Source: Haematococcus lacustris
Lineage: Eukaryota; Chlorophyta; Chlorophyceae; Chlamydomonadales; Haematococcaceae
Assembly: GCA_030144725.1 (NCBI GenBank)
Contig: JASKMD010000012.1
Span: 4,435,387 to 4,499,386, forward strand
Length of the DNA stretch: 64,000 bases
Direction: 5' to 3'
Position numbers and translations under genes: made by a program
The notes under the pieces: generated by a model
Databases searched by the model: none
Told to the model about the DNA's origin: nothing
Seen by the model: only the letters and a program-made list of their open reading frames with translations
Part shown: in pieces, positions 14,217 to 25,211 of the stretch
Layout: every line of letters begins with the position of its first letter
Position numbering within the stretch: the first letter of the stretch is position 1

Positions 14217-14708
14217 ATTTGGCGCGGCGGAGCCGCGCCTTCGGGATGTCACACTTCTCGTTTGATTTTGAGAGTTTGGTATTGCCCGACTTGCAGACGT
14301 CAAGTATGGAAGAACCTCTTTTCTTCGGCGTTGTGCCTTGGGACAGGCCATTGGCCTCTAGCAGCCTCTCAGCGGGGTTCCCTTCGATGTCGCGTATTCT
14401 ATGTTCGCTTCGCAACTGATCGCAATAGGTGCGTGGGAGCATCACTATAGCCCGCTAGCAGCCTTTCAGCAGGATGCTCTTGGCTTGGTGTTCCTTTCGA
14501 TGACCTCCTTTCGATCATCGTGAAGGTGAAGTACTAGTAGCTCCTTGTTGGCGCTGTCTTGTTGACGCTGATTGTTCAAATCATTTTCTGATTCCTTGTC
14601 GTAGGTTCTGTCTTTGTCCGCGAAGAGGTGCGCCAAGAGGCTGTTGCGCCACAAATGCGGTAGGTAGTGATATTGATCACCGTGTCGCTGTATTGCTGCC
14701 TTTTGCAC
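14217..14708 (-). pseudogene. Broken ORF beside the palindromic element
   Basis: Two adjoining minus-strand frames (80 codons ending at 14466, and 76 codons ending at 14215) with balanced, charged, non-repetitive composition and more AT-rich codons than the host genes. Segments include QYHYLPHLWRNSLLAHLFAD and RIRDIEGNPAERLLEANGLS. A stop separates them. No family recognised. The lower end runs into a GC palindrome (GCGCGGCGGAGCCGCGCC) also found beside the second palindromic element. Likely transposon remnant. Confidence 0.35.
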
Positions 14709-15346
14709 TTGCTTGTCGTTTTGCGGGTTGTCTGGCGATGAGCTGTTGCTCCATGCTCGCTCCGATCGGGCTTACCAAGCTGGCAACAGGCCTACCGCAA
14801 TGCTTCAGACATCTGCAAGGCGCTGGTATTCCTGCAGTTGAGGGCAGCCAGCCTAGATACCTGTTGTGATTGGTGTAGGGGGAAGTGGAGTCAATCTAGC
14901 TGATGATTGTGGATGTGAAACGAAAGGATGTGGCTTTTGGCCTGGGCTAGATTGGGTGGCTCTGATGGGTCAAGCAAGAAGTGCCTCGCTGCAGCCACTT
15001 AGGGACCCACTAAGGGATTGTATCCTAGGTCCTAGGCCCCCAATACCGCCTTCTCTCACCCTTAGTGTTGCACCCTTGCCACACCTTGTCCTGCCTTTTG
15101 CTGCCTTCCCTTACCATGCAACCCAGGACCTACGGCGACATGGCGCCACAGCTGAGACCTTGGTGGGTGATTAGGAAGGGGAGTTGATGACATTGTGCAA
15201 AGGGTGGGGCAGGCCGCCGTCTGACATTGCCTCCACACCATCGTGACGTCAATATATGTCGGCATATTCCTAGGTGTCGGTGTTGCTTTAGTTGCTTTAC
15301 CACCTGTCACTTGGTCCCTGTCTTGTTTGCCTTGCACTTGTTGTTG
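14709..15346. other. Unassigned intergenic DNA
   Basis: No gene or repeat that I can support. It ends at the CCTTC target site of the Gypsy element. Confidence 0.4.
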
Positions 15347-15351
15347 CCTTC
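15347..15351. repeat. Gypsy target-site duplication, left (CCTTC)
   Basis: Matches 21574-21578 exactly. Confidence 0.92.
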
Positions 15352-15756
15352 TGTAACAGTGCTGCTGGGTCGCTGGGGTGCATGGCTAATTAGCGGCTTG
15401 CACGGCTGGCGGCACTACAGCGACAACACAACAGTAGCTGATTTGACGCGTTGCTAGGCTACTACTATTGGTAGCGTACTCTTTAAGGACGCGACGCGGT
15501 GAACGACACTCGTCCAGGGAAGATCAGATGCGATGGCGGCCGGGAGGCTGCAACTCGATGTTCTGTAGAGACAACGTTAGATGACTGTGCTTACAATGTG
15601 GGTCTGTCGTTAACTCTGTAAACAAGTGTTGAAAAACCATCTGGACTTCTCTCAAGACGATGCAAAATCAAATCTCACAAGATCCTGCATGGAGATCCTA
15701 CCATGAAAATATGCAGCCTGTTCCATGCATCCTAGCTAGGCCTGTGAACTGTTACA
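15352..15756 (-). repeat. Gypsy 3' LTR
   Basis: 405 bp, 3' LTR in element orientation. The polypurine tract GGAGTGGGGGAGAG (reverse complement of 15757-15770) adjoins it. Confidence 0.95.
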
Positions 15757-15770
15757 CTCTCCCCCACTCC
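15757..15770 (-). other. Gypsy polypurine tract
   Basis: GGAGTGGGGGAGAG on the minus strand, directly upstream of the 3' LTR. Confidence 0.85.
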
Positions 15771-15900
15771 GAAAGAGCTACGTCCCGGAGCGTGTCTGTT
15801 GAAAAACATCATGTCATAAGTAATCAGCAAGCAAGTATGCATGACATGCAAGACAGGTATGACAGGCAAGACAAGCAAGACAAGCAAGCATGCATGCAGG

Positions 15901-18900
15901 CTAAGACTTCAATTTCATCCATGTTCTAGGCTGCTTAGTGCGCCTCTCGTATGCCTTCACAATCTTGTTGAGGAAACCCTTGGAGAGATCTTCTTGTAGC
16001 TGAGTGTAAGGTAGCCAGCTGTTCTCGTGGTCCGGGTGTCCCTTCCATTTCACCTGCAATTGCAATGCCCCTCGTAGGAAGCGGTGGTTTCTGATCTCCT
16101 GCACCTCATAATGTGCCTCGCCATCGATGATGTCAGGGTCTGGCGGTGGAACAGGGTTGCGTGTGGGGAATAAGGCGGAGCCGTCATTGTGAAGCTTGAC
16201 ATGGGACACGTGCACTACAGGGTGGATGTTCTTCCAGACTTCTGGGAACTGTAGCTTTAGTGCCACTGGCGTGACGACCTCCAGGACTTTGAATGGACCG
16301 TGTTGCCTGGGAGTGAATTTGTGTGTGGCATGCTCTGCTCGTGCATTGGAAGGTGATGTGTGTGCAAAGAAGCTGTCAGCCAGGTAAACCTGGTCACCAA
16401 CATGGAATGTGTGCTCTGTGCGCTTGGCATTTGCGTGCTTGGCCTGCCTCTCTTGAGCTTTCAGCAGGTGCTGCTTTGCAGCTGTGATGTCTCTGGCCGT
16501 GCGCTCCAGGAATGCAGGTGCAGTCTCACTGTCGGCTGAAGCTGTGCCTGCAGTGGGTGCCGCTAAGGACAATGGCGTGTGTGGCTCCTGCCCGGAGTTT
16601 AGGCGGAAAGGGCTGAAGCCTGTGCTGGCCTGCACCGACGCGTTGTAAGCGAACTCCGCAGCGGTAAGGTGCTCATCCCAGTCATCGTGGTGTGGTGATA
16701 CGAAATTGCGAAGCATGTCCTCGAGCGTGCGGTTGGCGCGCTCGGTCTGCCCGTCGGTTTGAGGGTGGTTGGCAGTAGACATGTTGAGATGGGTTCCAGT
16801 CAGTCGAAAGAGCTCTTGCCAGAAGGCTGATGTGAAGCGTGGGTCTCGGTCTGACACAATGACCTTTGGCAGGCCATGCAGCCGGAAAACGTTGTCAAAG
16901 AAGAGACGTGCCAATGCGGGTGCAGTGATAGAAGTGGTGGTAGGCACGGCATGGATCATTTTAGTTAGCTTGTCCACAAAAACGACGATAGCATCATTAC
17001 CAGCAGATGAAACAGGCAGCTGAGTGATTAAGTCCATGCTGACCTGCTCCCAACGGTGCTGGGGGATAGGTAGAGGCTGCAATAAGCCGATGGGTTTAGA
17101 TGTGTTGGTCTTGCTACGCTGACAGCTGTTGCAGGTGCGGACATAGTCATGCACCGATGCTGACATGCGCGGCCAAAAGAAATGGCGGGATAGACGATGG
17201 TATGTCTTGTCCCTACCGAGATGACCAGAGATGGGTATGTCATGTGCCTCACGTAGCAGGTCGGTGCGCAGTGGGCCGGCAGGGATGTAAAGCCTGCGGA
17301 GCCCCCGGCCTGTGTGGTACAACAGACTGCCCTCGATTTCGAACTGGCGTGCTTTGCCAGCAAGTACAGCAGCGAAGTGATGCTGGTACTGTGCGTCAGC
17401 TGCGGCGGTGGTGCCGACAGTGCTCAGGATTTGTTGGGTGACAGAGACGTGCGAGTGTTCTGCGCCCTGGGCGGTGCCCGATTTGAGTGTGTGCAGCTGC
17501 ATGATGTGAGCATACACGTGATAGTCAGGCCTACGGGATAGCGCGTCCGCCACCACGTTGTGTTTGCCTGGAATATGGTCGATTTGACAGTTGTATTGCT
17601 GTAGCACTTCCATCCAGCGAGCTTGGCGCTTGCTATCAAGTCGTGGCTGTGTTTGCAGATGTTTGTTTGCCCAGTTGTCAGTGAGCAGGGTGAAGTTGAC
17701 GCCTAGGAGGTAGTGGCGCCAAACCTTGAGTGCCTCCACCAAAGAGAGTAGCTCTTGCTCATGGGTGGGATAGTTTCTCTCTGCTGGGAGCAGCTTCCTA
17801 GAGTGGTAAGCTACTACACGTTCAGCAGGACCTGTGCCTTGTGTGAGGACGGCGCCAATGCCAATGCCAGAGGCGTCACAGCGGAGTGTGTATGGTTGTG
17901 TGGGGTCTGGTGCAATGAGCACCGGTGCGGTGGTGAGTGCATGCTTCAGAGCATCAAAAGCTGACTGCTGGGTAGAGGTCCATGTCACCTTGCCCTGCTT
18001 GTCATGCCCATCAGCCTGAGTCAATGCAGTGAGAGGTGCTGCTATATCAGAGAAGTTCTTGATGAAGCGGCGGTAAAAGTTAGCAAGTCCCAGAAAGCTG
18101 CGCACATCATGCACAGTGGTAGGAACAGGCCATGTCTCGACAGCAGCTACCTTGGCAGGGTCGCATGCAATGCCGGCAGATGAAATGATGTGGCCTAAGA
18201 ACTCTGTCTTGTCCAGGCCAAATTCGCACTTTGATAGCTTTGCGTAGAGCTTGTGTTCTTGCAGCAGGTCTAGTACCCGTCGCAGATGTTGTGCGTGCTC
18301 TTGCTGGTTGCGTGAGAAGATGAGAATGTCGTCAAGGTACACAATGACACAGTCGTCCAGTTCCTTGCGGAAAATGTCGTTCATGAGGCGCTGAAAAGTG
18401 GCAGGTGCGTTGCACAAGCCGAATGGCAGGACTGTAAACTCGAAATGCCCATAGCGTGTGCGGAATGCGGTTTTGGGAATGTCCTCAGGGGCGATACGGA
18501 TTTGATGGTACCCCTGGCGAAGGTCGATTTTGCTGAACACTGTGGCTCCGTGGAGGCGGTCTAACAGGTTGTCTACCCGAGGTAAGGGATACTTGTTCTT
18601 GACTGTGATCCTGTTGAGCGGCCTGTAGTCGACACACATGCGGAAGGAGCCGTCTTTCTTGCGCACGAACAGCACGCCTGCGCCATATGGTGATGTGCTA
18701 GGCCTGATGAACCCTTTCTCCTGCATCTCTGTGATTTGCTTCTTGAGTTCTGCAAGCTCACAGGTGGACATGTTGTAGGTGGCTCTCACCGGTGGACGGT
18801 GGCTAGGCTCCAGGTCAATGTGATGGTCTACAGCACGCTGGGGTGGCAGGCCAGCTGGCAGGTCGTCTGGGAACACAGAGGCGTAGTCCTGGAGGATGGT

Positions 18901-19596
18901 CGTGCAGTCCATAACCTGGTGCGGATGCTTCTCAGCTGGAGCAGTGTCAGCTGGCGTGATGTTGACAAGGAACATGGGTTGCTTGGTGCGGACGGCGGCA
19001 TACAAGCCAGAGGTGCTGATGGTGTAGCGGTCTCGGTCAGGGTCCCTAGGAGGTGGTGGTGCCCTGAGTGTGTGCCGTTTGCCACCGTGCTTGAAGGTCA
19101 TGATGTTGCGTTTCCAGTCAATGTGTGGGTTAAGCTCAGCCAGCCACGGCTTGCCTAGAATGATGTCAAAGCCGTGCAGTTTGGTGCAATGTAATGTCTG
19201 CTTTCCCTTGTAAGTACTCATTCTGATACGAGCGTCAGGGATGAGTGCTGTGCTCTCCTGCTGGTGCCCATCAGCAAGACGGATCCAGTCAGGGTCGTGC
19301 TTTGTGGCTGTGTCTACTGCATGGCGTGTGCAAAAGTCGGTGTCTATGAACGACGCAGTTGCTCCTCCATCTATCAAGATGCGTGTGGGATGGCCCTTGT
19401 AAGAGCCCGCAAAGATGAGAAGGTCGGCATCAGCCTGGTCTGCAGCGCTGCTGAGCTTTGTGATGCGAAATCGCGGTTTAGGCTCTACAGCTGCGGGTGC
19501 TTCTTGGGTCTCAGCTGGGATTGCTGGGCTTACTTCAGTGGTCTCAGCTTGGGCTGCTGGGCGTACTTCGCGGCAGGTTAATGCCGCGCAAGCTAT
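15901..19596 (-). CDS. Gypsy Pol (protease, RT, RNase H, integrase, chromodomain), expressed by -1 frameshift
   Basis: After the slippery run the frame reads [11 protein letters not shown] and stays open for 1231 codons. In order: protease with [12 protein letters not shown] with [30 protein letters not shown] and YLDD (18328-18339); RNase H with [14 protein letters not shown]; the integrase HHCC zinc region ending CNSCQRSK; the integrase core with [14 protein letters not shown] and [14 protein letters not shown]; and a C-terminal chromodomain ([27 protein letters not shown]). The chromodomain places it among chromoviruses and suggests targeting to modified chromatin. No inactivating mutation is seen. 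Pol has no start codon of its own that makes sense; it depends on gag. Confidence 0.95.
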   Translation of the reverse strand: MACAALTCREVRPAAQAETTEVSPAIPAETQEAPAAVEPKPRFRITKLSSAADQADADLLIFAGSYKGHPTRILIDGGATASFIDTDFCTRHAVDTATKHDPDWIRLADGHQQESTALIPDARIRMSTYKGKQTLHCTKLHGFDIILGKPWLAELNPHIDWKRNIMTFKHGGKRHTLRAPPPPRDPDRDRYTISTSGLYAAVRTKQPMFLVNITPADTAPAEKHPHQVMDCTTILQDYASVFPDDLPAGLPPQRAVDHHIDLEPSHRPPVRATYNMSTCELAELKKQITEMQEKGFIRPSTSPYGAGVLFVRKKDGSFRMCVDYRPLNRITVKNKYPLPRVDNLLDRLHGATVFSKIDLRQGYHQIRIAPEDIPKTAFRTRYGHFEFTVLPFGLCNAPATFQRLMNDIFRKELDDCVIVYLDDILIFSRNQQEHAQHLRRVLDLLQEHKLYAKLSKCEFGLDKTEFLGHIISSAGIACDPAKVAAVETWPVPTTVHDVRSFLGLANFYRRFIKNFSDIAAPLTALTQADGHDKQGKVTWTSTQQSAFDALKHALTTAPVLIAPDPTQPYTLRCDASGIGIGAVLTQGTGPAERVVAYHSRKLLPAERNYPTHEQELLSLVEALKVWRHYLLGVNFTLLTDNWANKHLQTQPRLDSKRQARWMEVLQQYNCQIDHIPGKHNVVADALSRRPDYHVYAHIMQLHTLKSGTAQGAEHSHVSVTQQILSTVGTTAAADAQYQHHFAAVLAGKARQFEIEGSLLYHTGRGLRRLYIPAGPLRTDLLREAHDIPISGHLGRDKTYHRLSRHFFWPRMSASVHDYVRTCNSCQRSKTNTSKPIGLLQPLPIPQHRWEQVSMDLITQLPVSSAGNDAIVVFVDKLTKMIHAVPTTTSITAPALARLFFDNVFRLHGLPKVIVSDRDPRFTSAFWQELFRLTGTHLNMSTANHPQTDGQTERANRTLEDMLRNFVSPHHDDWDEHLTAAEFAYNASVQASTGFSPFRLNSGQEPHTPLSLAAPTAGTASADSETAPAFLERTARDITAAKQHLLKAQERQAKHANAKRTEHTFHVGDQVYLADSFFAHTSPSNARAEHATHKFTPRQHGPFKVLEVVTPVALKLQFPEVWKNIHPVVHVSHVKLHNDGSALFPTRNPVPPPDPDIIDGEAHYEVQEIRNHRFLRGALQLQVKWKGHPDHENSWLPYTQLQEDLSKGFLNKIVKAYERRTKQPRTWMKLKS

Positions 19597-20585
19597 TTTT
19601 TTGGAACTCCATCCCTGTAGCGATTCTTCTTGGGATGCGTGCAGTCTCGCAGGATGTGGCCCTCCTTGCGGCAGAATGTGCATTTGTTGTTGGCTGTGTA
19701 CTGCTCCTTTTCCTCTGCAGTTAGCGGGCGCCACTCAGGTTTAGGTTTGGCTGGTGCGGCGGTGTACGCTGCAGGGCGTGTAGATGGTGTTGCAGGTTGT
19801 GAGTTGCGATGCCAAGGTGTCCTGGACTGTTTCATGGTACCCAGCTGCATTGGAACTGCAGTGGACATGCCAGCGTCTCTGTAAGCTGAATCATGAGCCA
19901 CAGCTATGTTTACAGCGTTGGCAAAGGTCTCTGGTGCATGGATGTCAACCATAGCACGCAGGGTGGGGTGCAGGCCTCGGCGGAACCGGTCTAGCTGCTC
20001 ATCCTCAGTTATGTTAGGAATCTGAAGGAACAGGTGTCTCAGCTGTGTGGCAAAGGATAGTGCTGTCTGGTTGGCTTTCTGGGAGGCCTCATGTAGCTGG
20101 TCCCTAGCTTTAGCTACCTCAGACTTAGTACGGAAGGCTGCTCTTAGTCCTGCTGTGAAGGTGCTCCATGAGAGGAACAGGGAAGGGTCACCTCGAACTG
20201 AACGGTACCACGCTTTAGCCAGGCCCTCCAATCTTACACTGGTGCTCACAATCTTCTGCTCATCAGACAAACTGTGATACAAAGAAAAGATGTCCTCCAC
20301 CTGGAAAAGGAAGCTGTTCACATCACCCTTGCCATCAAACTCCTTCACTTCACTCAACTTGATCAGGCCTTGCACTGATGAGGCAGTGTGTACAGCTGGA
20401 GGTGGGGGTGGGGTGGGAGGTGATGGGACAGGGGCTGGAGTGGTAAGATAGTGCAATGCCTGCATCACGGTGCTATTGTTTTGTGACACAAGTTGCACCT
20501 CAGCCCGCAATGCATTCAAGGCAGCCATGACTGTTAACATGTCTGGTGTGGCTGGTTGGTCATAAGTCTGAGCCTGGGTCTCCAT
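19593..20585 (-). CDS. Gypsy Gag
   Basis: 330 codons from ATG at 20585. Capsid-type retrotransposon Gag region ([40 protein letters not shown]), then a CCHC knuckle [14 protein letters not shown] near the end. The last codons are Pro-Lys-Lys-stop, and the two Lys codons form the slippery site. The ATG follows immediately, in the same frame, after the TAG of the upstream ORF. Confidence 0.93.
   Translation of the reverse strand: METQAQTYDQPATPDMLTVMAALNALRAEVQLVSQNNSTVMQALHYLTTPAPVPSPPTPPPPPAVHTASSVQGLIKLSEVKEFDGKGDVNSFLFQVEDIFSLYHSLSDEQKIVSTSVRLEGLAKAWYRSVRGDPSLFLSWSTFTAGLRAAFRTKSEVAKARDQLHEASQKANQTALSFATQLRHLFLQIPNITEDEQLDRFRRGLHPTLRAMVDIHAPETFANAVNIAVAHDSAYRDAGMSTAVPMQLGTMKQSRTPWHRNSQPATPSTRPAAYTAAPAKPKPEWRPLTAEEKEQYTANNKCTFCRKEGHILRDCTHPKKNRYRDGVPKK
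19596..19602 (-). promoter_or_regulatory. -1 programmed frameshift site (A AAA AAA)
   Basis: Seven A residues on the element strand, read in the gag frame as CCA AAA AAA TAG. A slip back by one base in the two Lys codons replaces TAG by ATA and continues into the pol frame. Heptamer, frame and adjoining gag stop all fit. I did not establish a downstream stimulatory structure. Confidence 0.85.
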
Positions 20586-21128
20586 CTATGGCTGGATTCT
20601 GGCTGCTTTGCGAGCTCTGCGTGCTACGACAAATGCCGTGTTAGGGTGTGGCTGCGGCTGTGTGTTGATGACAATAGGCTGTGCCGCAGCACCTGGATTC
20701 TGAGGCGTCGTGTGTTGCTTGAGCAAAGCGTACAGGTTGTCCTTCTCCTTCTCTAGAGCTCGGTTGACGGCGTGTAGTTGGTCAGCGGTCTGCTTGTAGT
20801 GCTTGCAGCGCGGGCAGTCTTGCTCGAACTGACGTTTAGGGTGGTGGCGGGGCTGTGGTGGAGCTGGAGGTTGGGCTGCCGTACTTGATGTACCTCGCTC
20901 TTGGCGTGGTGGTATGAAGTCTCGCTCCTTGCGGGGCGGAGGTCTCGCAGTTGCCTGCGGCGGTGCCTCCGCGAAGTGCGGGATGGGAATAGGCGTGAAA
21001 CGCCTCTCTGCTCGTGGAGCAGGCTTCTCTGCTCTGGGAGCAGGCTCAGCGGTGGCCGCTGGGTCGTCCGGGTCCTCGCTATTGAGGATGTCGTCGACCG
21101 TCCAGTCTCCGGATCGCTTGTGGACCAC
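20586..21128 (-). CDS. Extra ORF upstream of gag in the Gypsy element (no ATG)
   Basis: 180 codons, bounded upstream by an in-frame TGA near 21140 and closed by TAG at 20586-20588, which is followed in the same frame by the gag ATG. No ATG occurs in the frame; the first candidate is GTG at 21128. The product would be acidic at the start (WTVDDILNSEDPDDP), Pro/Arg-rich in the middle, then have a CPRCKHY pair and a coiled-coil stretch (QLHAVNRALEKEKDNLYALL). No known domain. It may be an N-terminal Gag extension made by non-AUG initiation with readthrough or reinitiation, or a decayed Gag N-terminus. Confidence 0.6.
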   Translation of the reverse strand: MVHKRSGDWTVDDILNSEDPDDPAATAEPAPRAEKPAPRAERRFTPIPIPHFAEAPPQATARPPPRKERDFIPPRQERGTSSTAAQPPAPPQPRHHPKRQFEQDCPRCKHYKQTADQLHAVNRALEKEKDNLYALLKQHTTPQNPGAAAQPIVINTQPQPHPNTAFVVARRARKAARIQP

Positions 21129-21147
21129 TGCGCAAACAGGTCACGAT

Positions 21148-21168
21148 GATCGAACTGAGGAAACCAAA
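21148..21168 (-). other. Candidate Gypsy primer binding site
   Basis: Sequence directly after the 5' LTR on the element strand is TTTGGTTTCCTCAGTTCGAT. TGG near the LTR end suits a tRNA 3'-CCA primer, but I could not match it to a specific tRNA. Confidence 0.4.
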
Positions 21169-21573
21169 TGTAACAGTGCTGCTGGGTCGCTGGGGTGCAT
21201 GGCTAATTAGCGGCTTGCACGGCTGGCGGCACTACAGCGACAACACAACAGTAGCTGATTTGACGCGTTGCTAGGCTACTACTATTGGTAGCGTACTCTT
21301 TAAGGACGCGACGCGGTGAACGACACTCGTCCAGGGAAGATCAGATGCGATGGCGGCCGGGAGGCTGCAACTCGATGTTCTGTAGAGACAGCGTTAGATG
21401 ACTGTGCTTACAATGTGGGTCTGTCGTTAACTCTGTAAACAAGTGTTGAAAAACCATCTGGACTTCTCTCAAGACGATGCAAAATCAAATCTCACAAGAT
21501 CCTGCATGGAGATCCTACCATGAAAATATGCAGCCTGTTCCATGCATCCTAGCTAGGCCTGTGAACTGTTACA
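21169..21573 (-). repeat. Gypsy 5' LTR
   Basis: 405 bp, TGTAACAG...CTGTTACA, identical to the other LTR except for one base. Confidence 0.95.
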
Positions 21574-21578
21574 CCTTC
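21574..21578. repeat. Gypsy target-site duplication, right (CCTTC)
   Basis: Matches 15347-15351. Confidence 0.92.
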
Positions 21579-22032
21579 GGTGTGGTCCTTGCTTTTGCTT
21601 AGGGGTGGTCCTTGCGGTACCTGTGGTTGCTGAATGAGCAGGGGCCGCTCTGGATGCTGTCTTCTTGATTGAGGCGCTGGAGAGCGGGAGCGTGATAGTA
21701 TCGTAGTAGTGAAAAGTGTAGCCGAATAGTGGAAACGGTTGCATGTGGGCTCTATTTAATAGGTGCACTTTTTATAATAGAGATGCACTTTTGTTTAATA
21801 GCAGTGCGCTGTGCCTATTAACTGCGTTTTACACGTCTGTAAAACGGGGGGTTTTAACAGTTACAAAGCAGTAATTGAGTTTTACTCAGTTGTAATCATT
21901 AATAGACCTCGTTTTAAGAATCGTACACGAACACGTAACAGCCGGCCAACACCATCGCAGGTCACAAGGAGCATCACATTGCGCGGCTTCGCCGCGCCAA
22001 TAGAGCTTCACCTACGTAAAACTCAATTACAC
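21579..22032. other. AT-rich intergenic DNA next to palindromic element copy 2
   Basis: No gene recognised. Locally AT-rich. Near 21980 it contains the GC palindrome GCGCGGCTTCGCCGCGCC and a segment TAAAACTCAATTACAC whose reverse complement resembles the sequence right of the first palindromic element (14185-14235). Confidence 0.5.
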
Positions 22033-22167
22033 TAGATAATGGAGTCGCCTGGGTCGTTTCAGGTGGTTGAAAAAGGCTCGGTCTCGGCCCTGGCGCGGGA
22101 CAGCTCTCGACCTCAGCCAGCGGCCAAAAACGAAACCGCCTAAAACGACCCGCGACACCATTATCTA
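22033..22167. mobile_element. Palindromic (foldback) element, copy 2
   Basis: Begins TAGATAATGGAGTCGC and ends GCGACACCATTATCTA, the same termini as 13986-14185, but shorter and less symmetric inside. Flanked by imperfect 19-bp direct repeats CTACGTAAAACTCNNTTAC at 22012-22030 and 22168-22186. Confidence 0.75.
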
Positions 22168-22691
22168 CTACGTAAAACTCCGTTACTCCTTCATTCTCTC
22201 GCTCCGAAGGTGAGCATACCCAACCCTGACAGGATTCGATCTTGGGACCTCTCGCACAAGTGTCACTGTCAGGTATTAATACCTCTAGTACCAAAACATC
22301 AGGCAGGTATTTATACCCGGCACGCCCTACCCCCCGCGAGCAGCAAGTATACCCAGTTTCACTTCATGTGGGCTGGCTGGGCAGTGGCAATGGGGCAGTG
22401 GGACAGAGAGCTAAACATGTGTTGCCCAGCACATGGCTGTTTTTCTGGAGGCCAGTTACGATGGGTGAAATGAGTGAAATGTTCGCTTAAAATTGTTTTC
22501 GAGTACTTCACGCAAGCTGCTGTACCTACCACAATGCTGCCGCTGCTCCTGCCTGCCGCGCGCGCTTGTCAAATCATCGGTCGGGCCCACGCGCTCAGTC
22601 AATTGCGCAGCGTCAGTACATCAGCTGCGGTCGGAGCTCTAATCTTCTAGCGCATCGTCTGCCGATCATCCGCAAGCTAAACTTATGTTCC

Positions 22692-25180
22692 ATGTGCAGG
22701 TCTCCAGCGCACTTGAGGCAGCGCAGACCATGCAGCCTGCCTTTCAGACGTGGGTATCGGGGGCGCATAGTGCTACGTCAAACGTGTAAACGAGCGGTCG
22801 CGGCAGCTCCCAACAGCTGTGAGATTGCCGCTCACAGGGATGCCACCGGGCACATTCAACCACACGGCGGGACGCTTGTCAACCTGATGCTGCAAGATGC
22901 GCAACAAAGGGCACAGCTGGAGGCAGCCTGCACCCACGTTCATGAGTGCAGCGACAGAAATGCTTGTGATGTGGAGCTATTGAGTGTGGGAGCCTTCTCA
23001 CCGCTCACGGGCTTCATGAACGAGGATGTTTATAACTCATGCTTGACAAACATGAGGTGAGATACCAGACGTATCCCTCAAGTAACCCTCTCGGCCCTTG
23101 TGGCCCTATTCACCCCTGTGATTTGATTGGCGGCGGTGCTGATCTTTGACAATCTGGGCATGCTTTTTCTGCTGGGTCCTGCAGGTTGCCAAGCAGTAAC
23201 CTGCTTTTTGGACTTCCAGTTGTCATGGACACCAACGACAGTTCAGTACATGAGGGCAGCAAGGTTTGTGATCTAGCTGCAGTGTTCATGGCCACATAAC
23301 GTAGAGGAGGGTGGCAATTGGTGTGCAATCTGGCGCTGATGCTTGCAGGTGCTTCTTAAGCACCGGGGGCAGGCACTTGGGATGCTCGAGGTGGAGTGCA
23401 AGTGAGTCCAGCCTGGGTTGTGCTCTTGCCATACGGCTAGCCTGATGATCACGCCAGGAATACCAAGGCCACTCCTTCACCTAGCTTGTCTGGCATGTGT
23501 GCCACTGTGTCTGAAGGTGGACTCCCAACAAAGTGCAAGAGGCCAAGCTTGCATATGGCACTGCATCATTGGAACACCCAGGTCGGGTTCCTGACACCTG
23601 GCATCCGTGGTCCATGTGCCCATGCATGATTGTGCAATATCATTGCCAGATGTGAAGCTCACCACAAAACACACAGCTCTAAAGAGCCAGGCAGGGAGCA
23701 AGCATGAGCCAGGCAGGGAGCAAGCAGAATAGGCTGCTGATGCAGCAGGCCAGCAATGCAGCAAGCCAGTTGAACAGCAAGCCAGCAAGCTAGACCTCAT
23801 GGCCAGCGCCAAGGGTGTGTGTCACCTCTTTAAGCCATGTTAAGCTCGTGCACATACCTGCACGCTGCGCGCTGCATGTGAGTGTAGCCATGTGCACCAT
23901 GTCCGCCAGGGGTTAAGATGGTAGCTTGGGAGCGAGGGAAGTACTACATCGGTGGCAAGCTGACTGGCTTTGAGCTGCCAAAGCGGTAAGCAGCAGCCAC
24001 AGCAGGTGAGCCAGGCCGCGGCAGGCAGCCTAAGCATGCGTAGAGCGTGTGCCTGACTGGGCCGGCTGCTCCTGCCCTCTGCAGGGTATTCCCCTGCGCC
24101 ACACCCAGCCAAGTGCGCGCAAGCCTACCCCCCTTCACTGACATTGTGGTGTTTCAGTGCCGTAACCCAGTACACAGGTGCAATGGCCAGCCTGCCCTGC
24201 TGGCAGCACAAATGCCACTATCTACACCACCATGACCACATCCCCTTAGCAAGCAAATGCTATATGGAGACGATGATGGCAGTGGTGATGACCGTTGCGC
24301 GCCCCTGGATCGTTGACTGTGGCTCCCTGTAGCTGTGGCACCCATGCTACCTTGTTGCGGCCCTGGCTGCTCTGATTTGCCCAAACTCGGGCTGCCCGGC
24401 AATGGTGTGCAGCATCGCCACAACCCCAACCTCTGTGGCCTTATGCAGCACAGCCTCATCTACCTAACCCATCGTCACCATTCATGTCAGAAGTGCCCTA
24501 CCTGCTGACTTCTGTTTGCTGATAAGCACCATGCTGCCATGGGCTGCTGCTGCCTGCACTGGGCAACACTCAGGCCTGCTGCCATCGCCTGTACAGCCCA
24601 CTGCTGCTGCTCACTGCTACCCCTTCCACTCACTGCATAGCACTGTGCCACCCCATCAATGCGGTTACTGTTGTCCTCTTCGCCCCTCCCACCGTCCCAG
24701 TACTGGTCTGACTGGTGGTCTCACTGTGCAGGGCACACTATGAACTATTCACCCGCGCCCTGCAAGCCGACAACGTACGGCCAGGCAGCGTGTGCCTGGT
24801 GCATCCTACTTGCGGACCCACCCAGGTGTGACCACACTTGGCTGATGTGTGACCTAGGCATGCCCTCCTTACATGCGCGCTCCCTGCAAGGCAGTGAATG
24901 GATGAGTTGGTTAGGGTTTGTAGGGTATGGCAGGGCAGAAGGCAGGCAGGCAGGCAGACTGCAGGCAGGCAGAAGGCAGGCAGACTGCAGGCAGGCAGAC
25001 TGCAGGCAGACTGCAGGCAGGCAGACTGCAGGCAGGCAGACTGCAGGCAGACTGCAGGCAGGCAGACTGCAGGCAGGCAGGCAGGCAGGCAGACTGCAGG
25101 CAGGCAGGCAGACTGCAGGCAGGCAGACTGCAGGCAGGCAGGCAGGCAGGCAGGCAGACTGCAGGCAGGCAGGCAGACTG

Positions 25181-25211
<31 letters not shown>

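Larger units (their letters stand above)
15352..21573 (-). mobile_element. Intact Ty3/gypsy chromovirus LTR retrotransposon
   Basis: 6.2-kb element on the minus strand. It has 405-bp LTRs differing at one base I could find (15570 region, A versus G), TGTAACAG...CTGTTACA ends, a 5-bp target duplication CCTTC, a polypurine tract, gag, a frameshifted pol with C-terminal chromodomain, and an additional ORF between the 5' LTR and gag. LTR identity shows recent insertion. Confidence 0.96.

Noticed and set aside
20586..21128. Treating the ATG-less ORF as a host gene
   Set aside because: It lies between the LTR and gag, on the same strand and in frame with gag, so it belongs to the retroelement.
22566..22691. 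Upstream extension of ATP sulfurylase from a TTG codon
   Set aside because: A nuclear gene should use ATG. The next in-frame ATG at 22692 gives a normal length and a plausible transit peptide, although a spliced start at 22532 remains possible.
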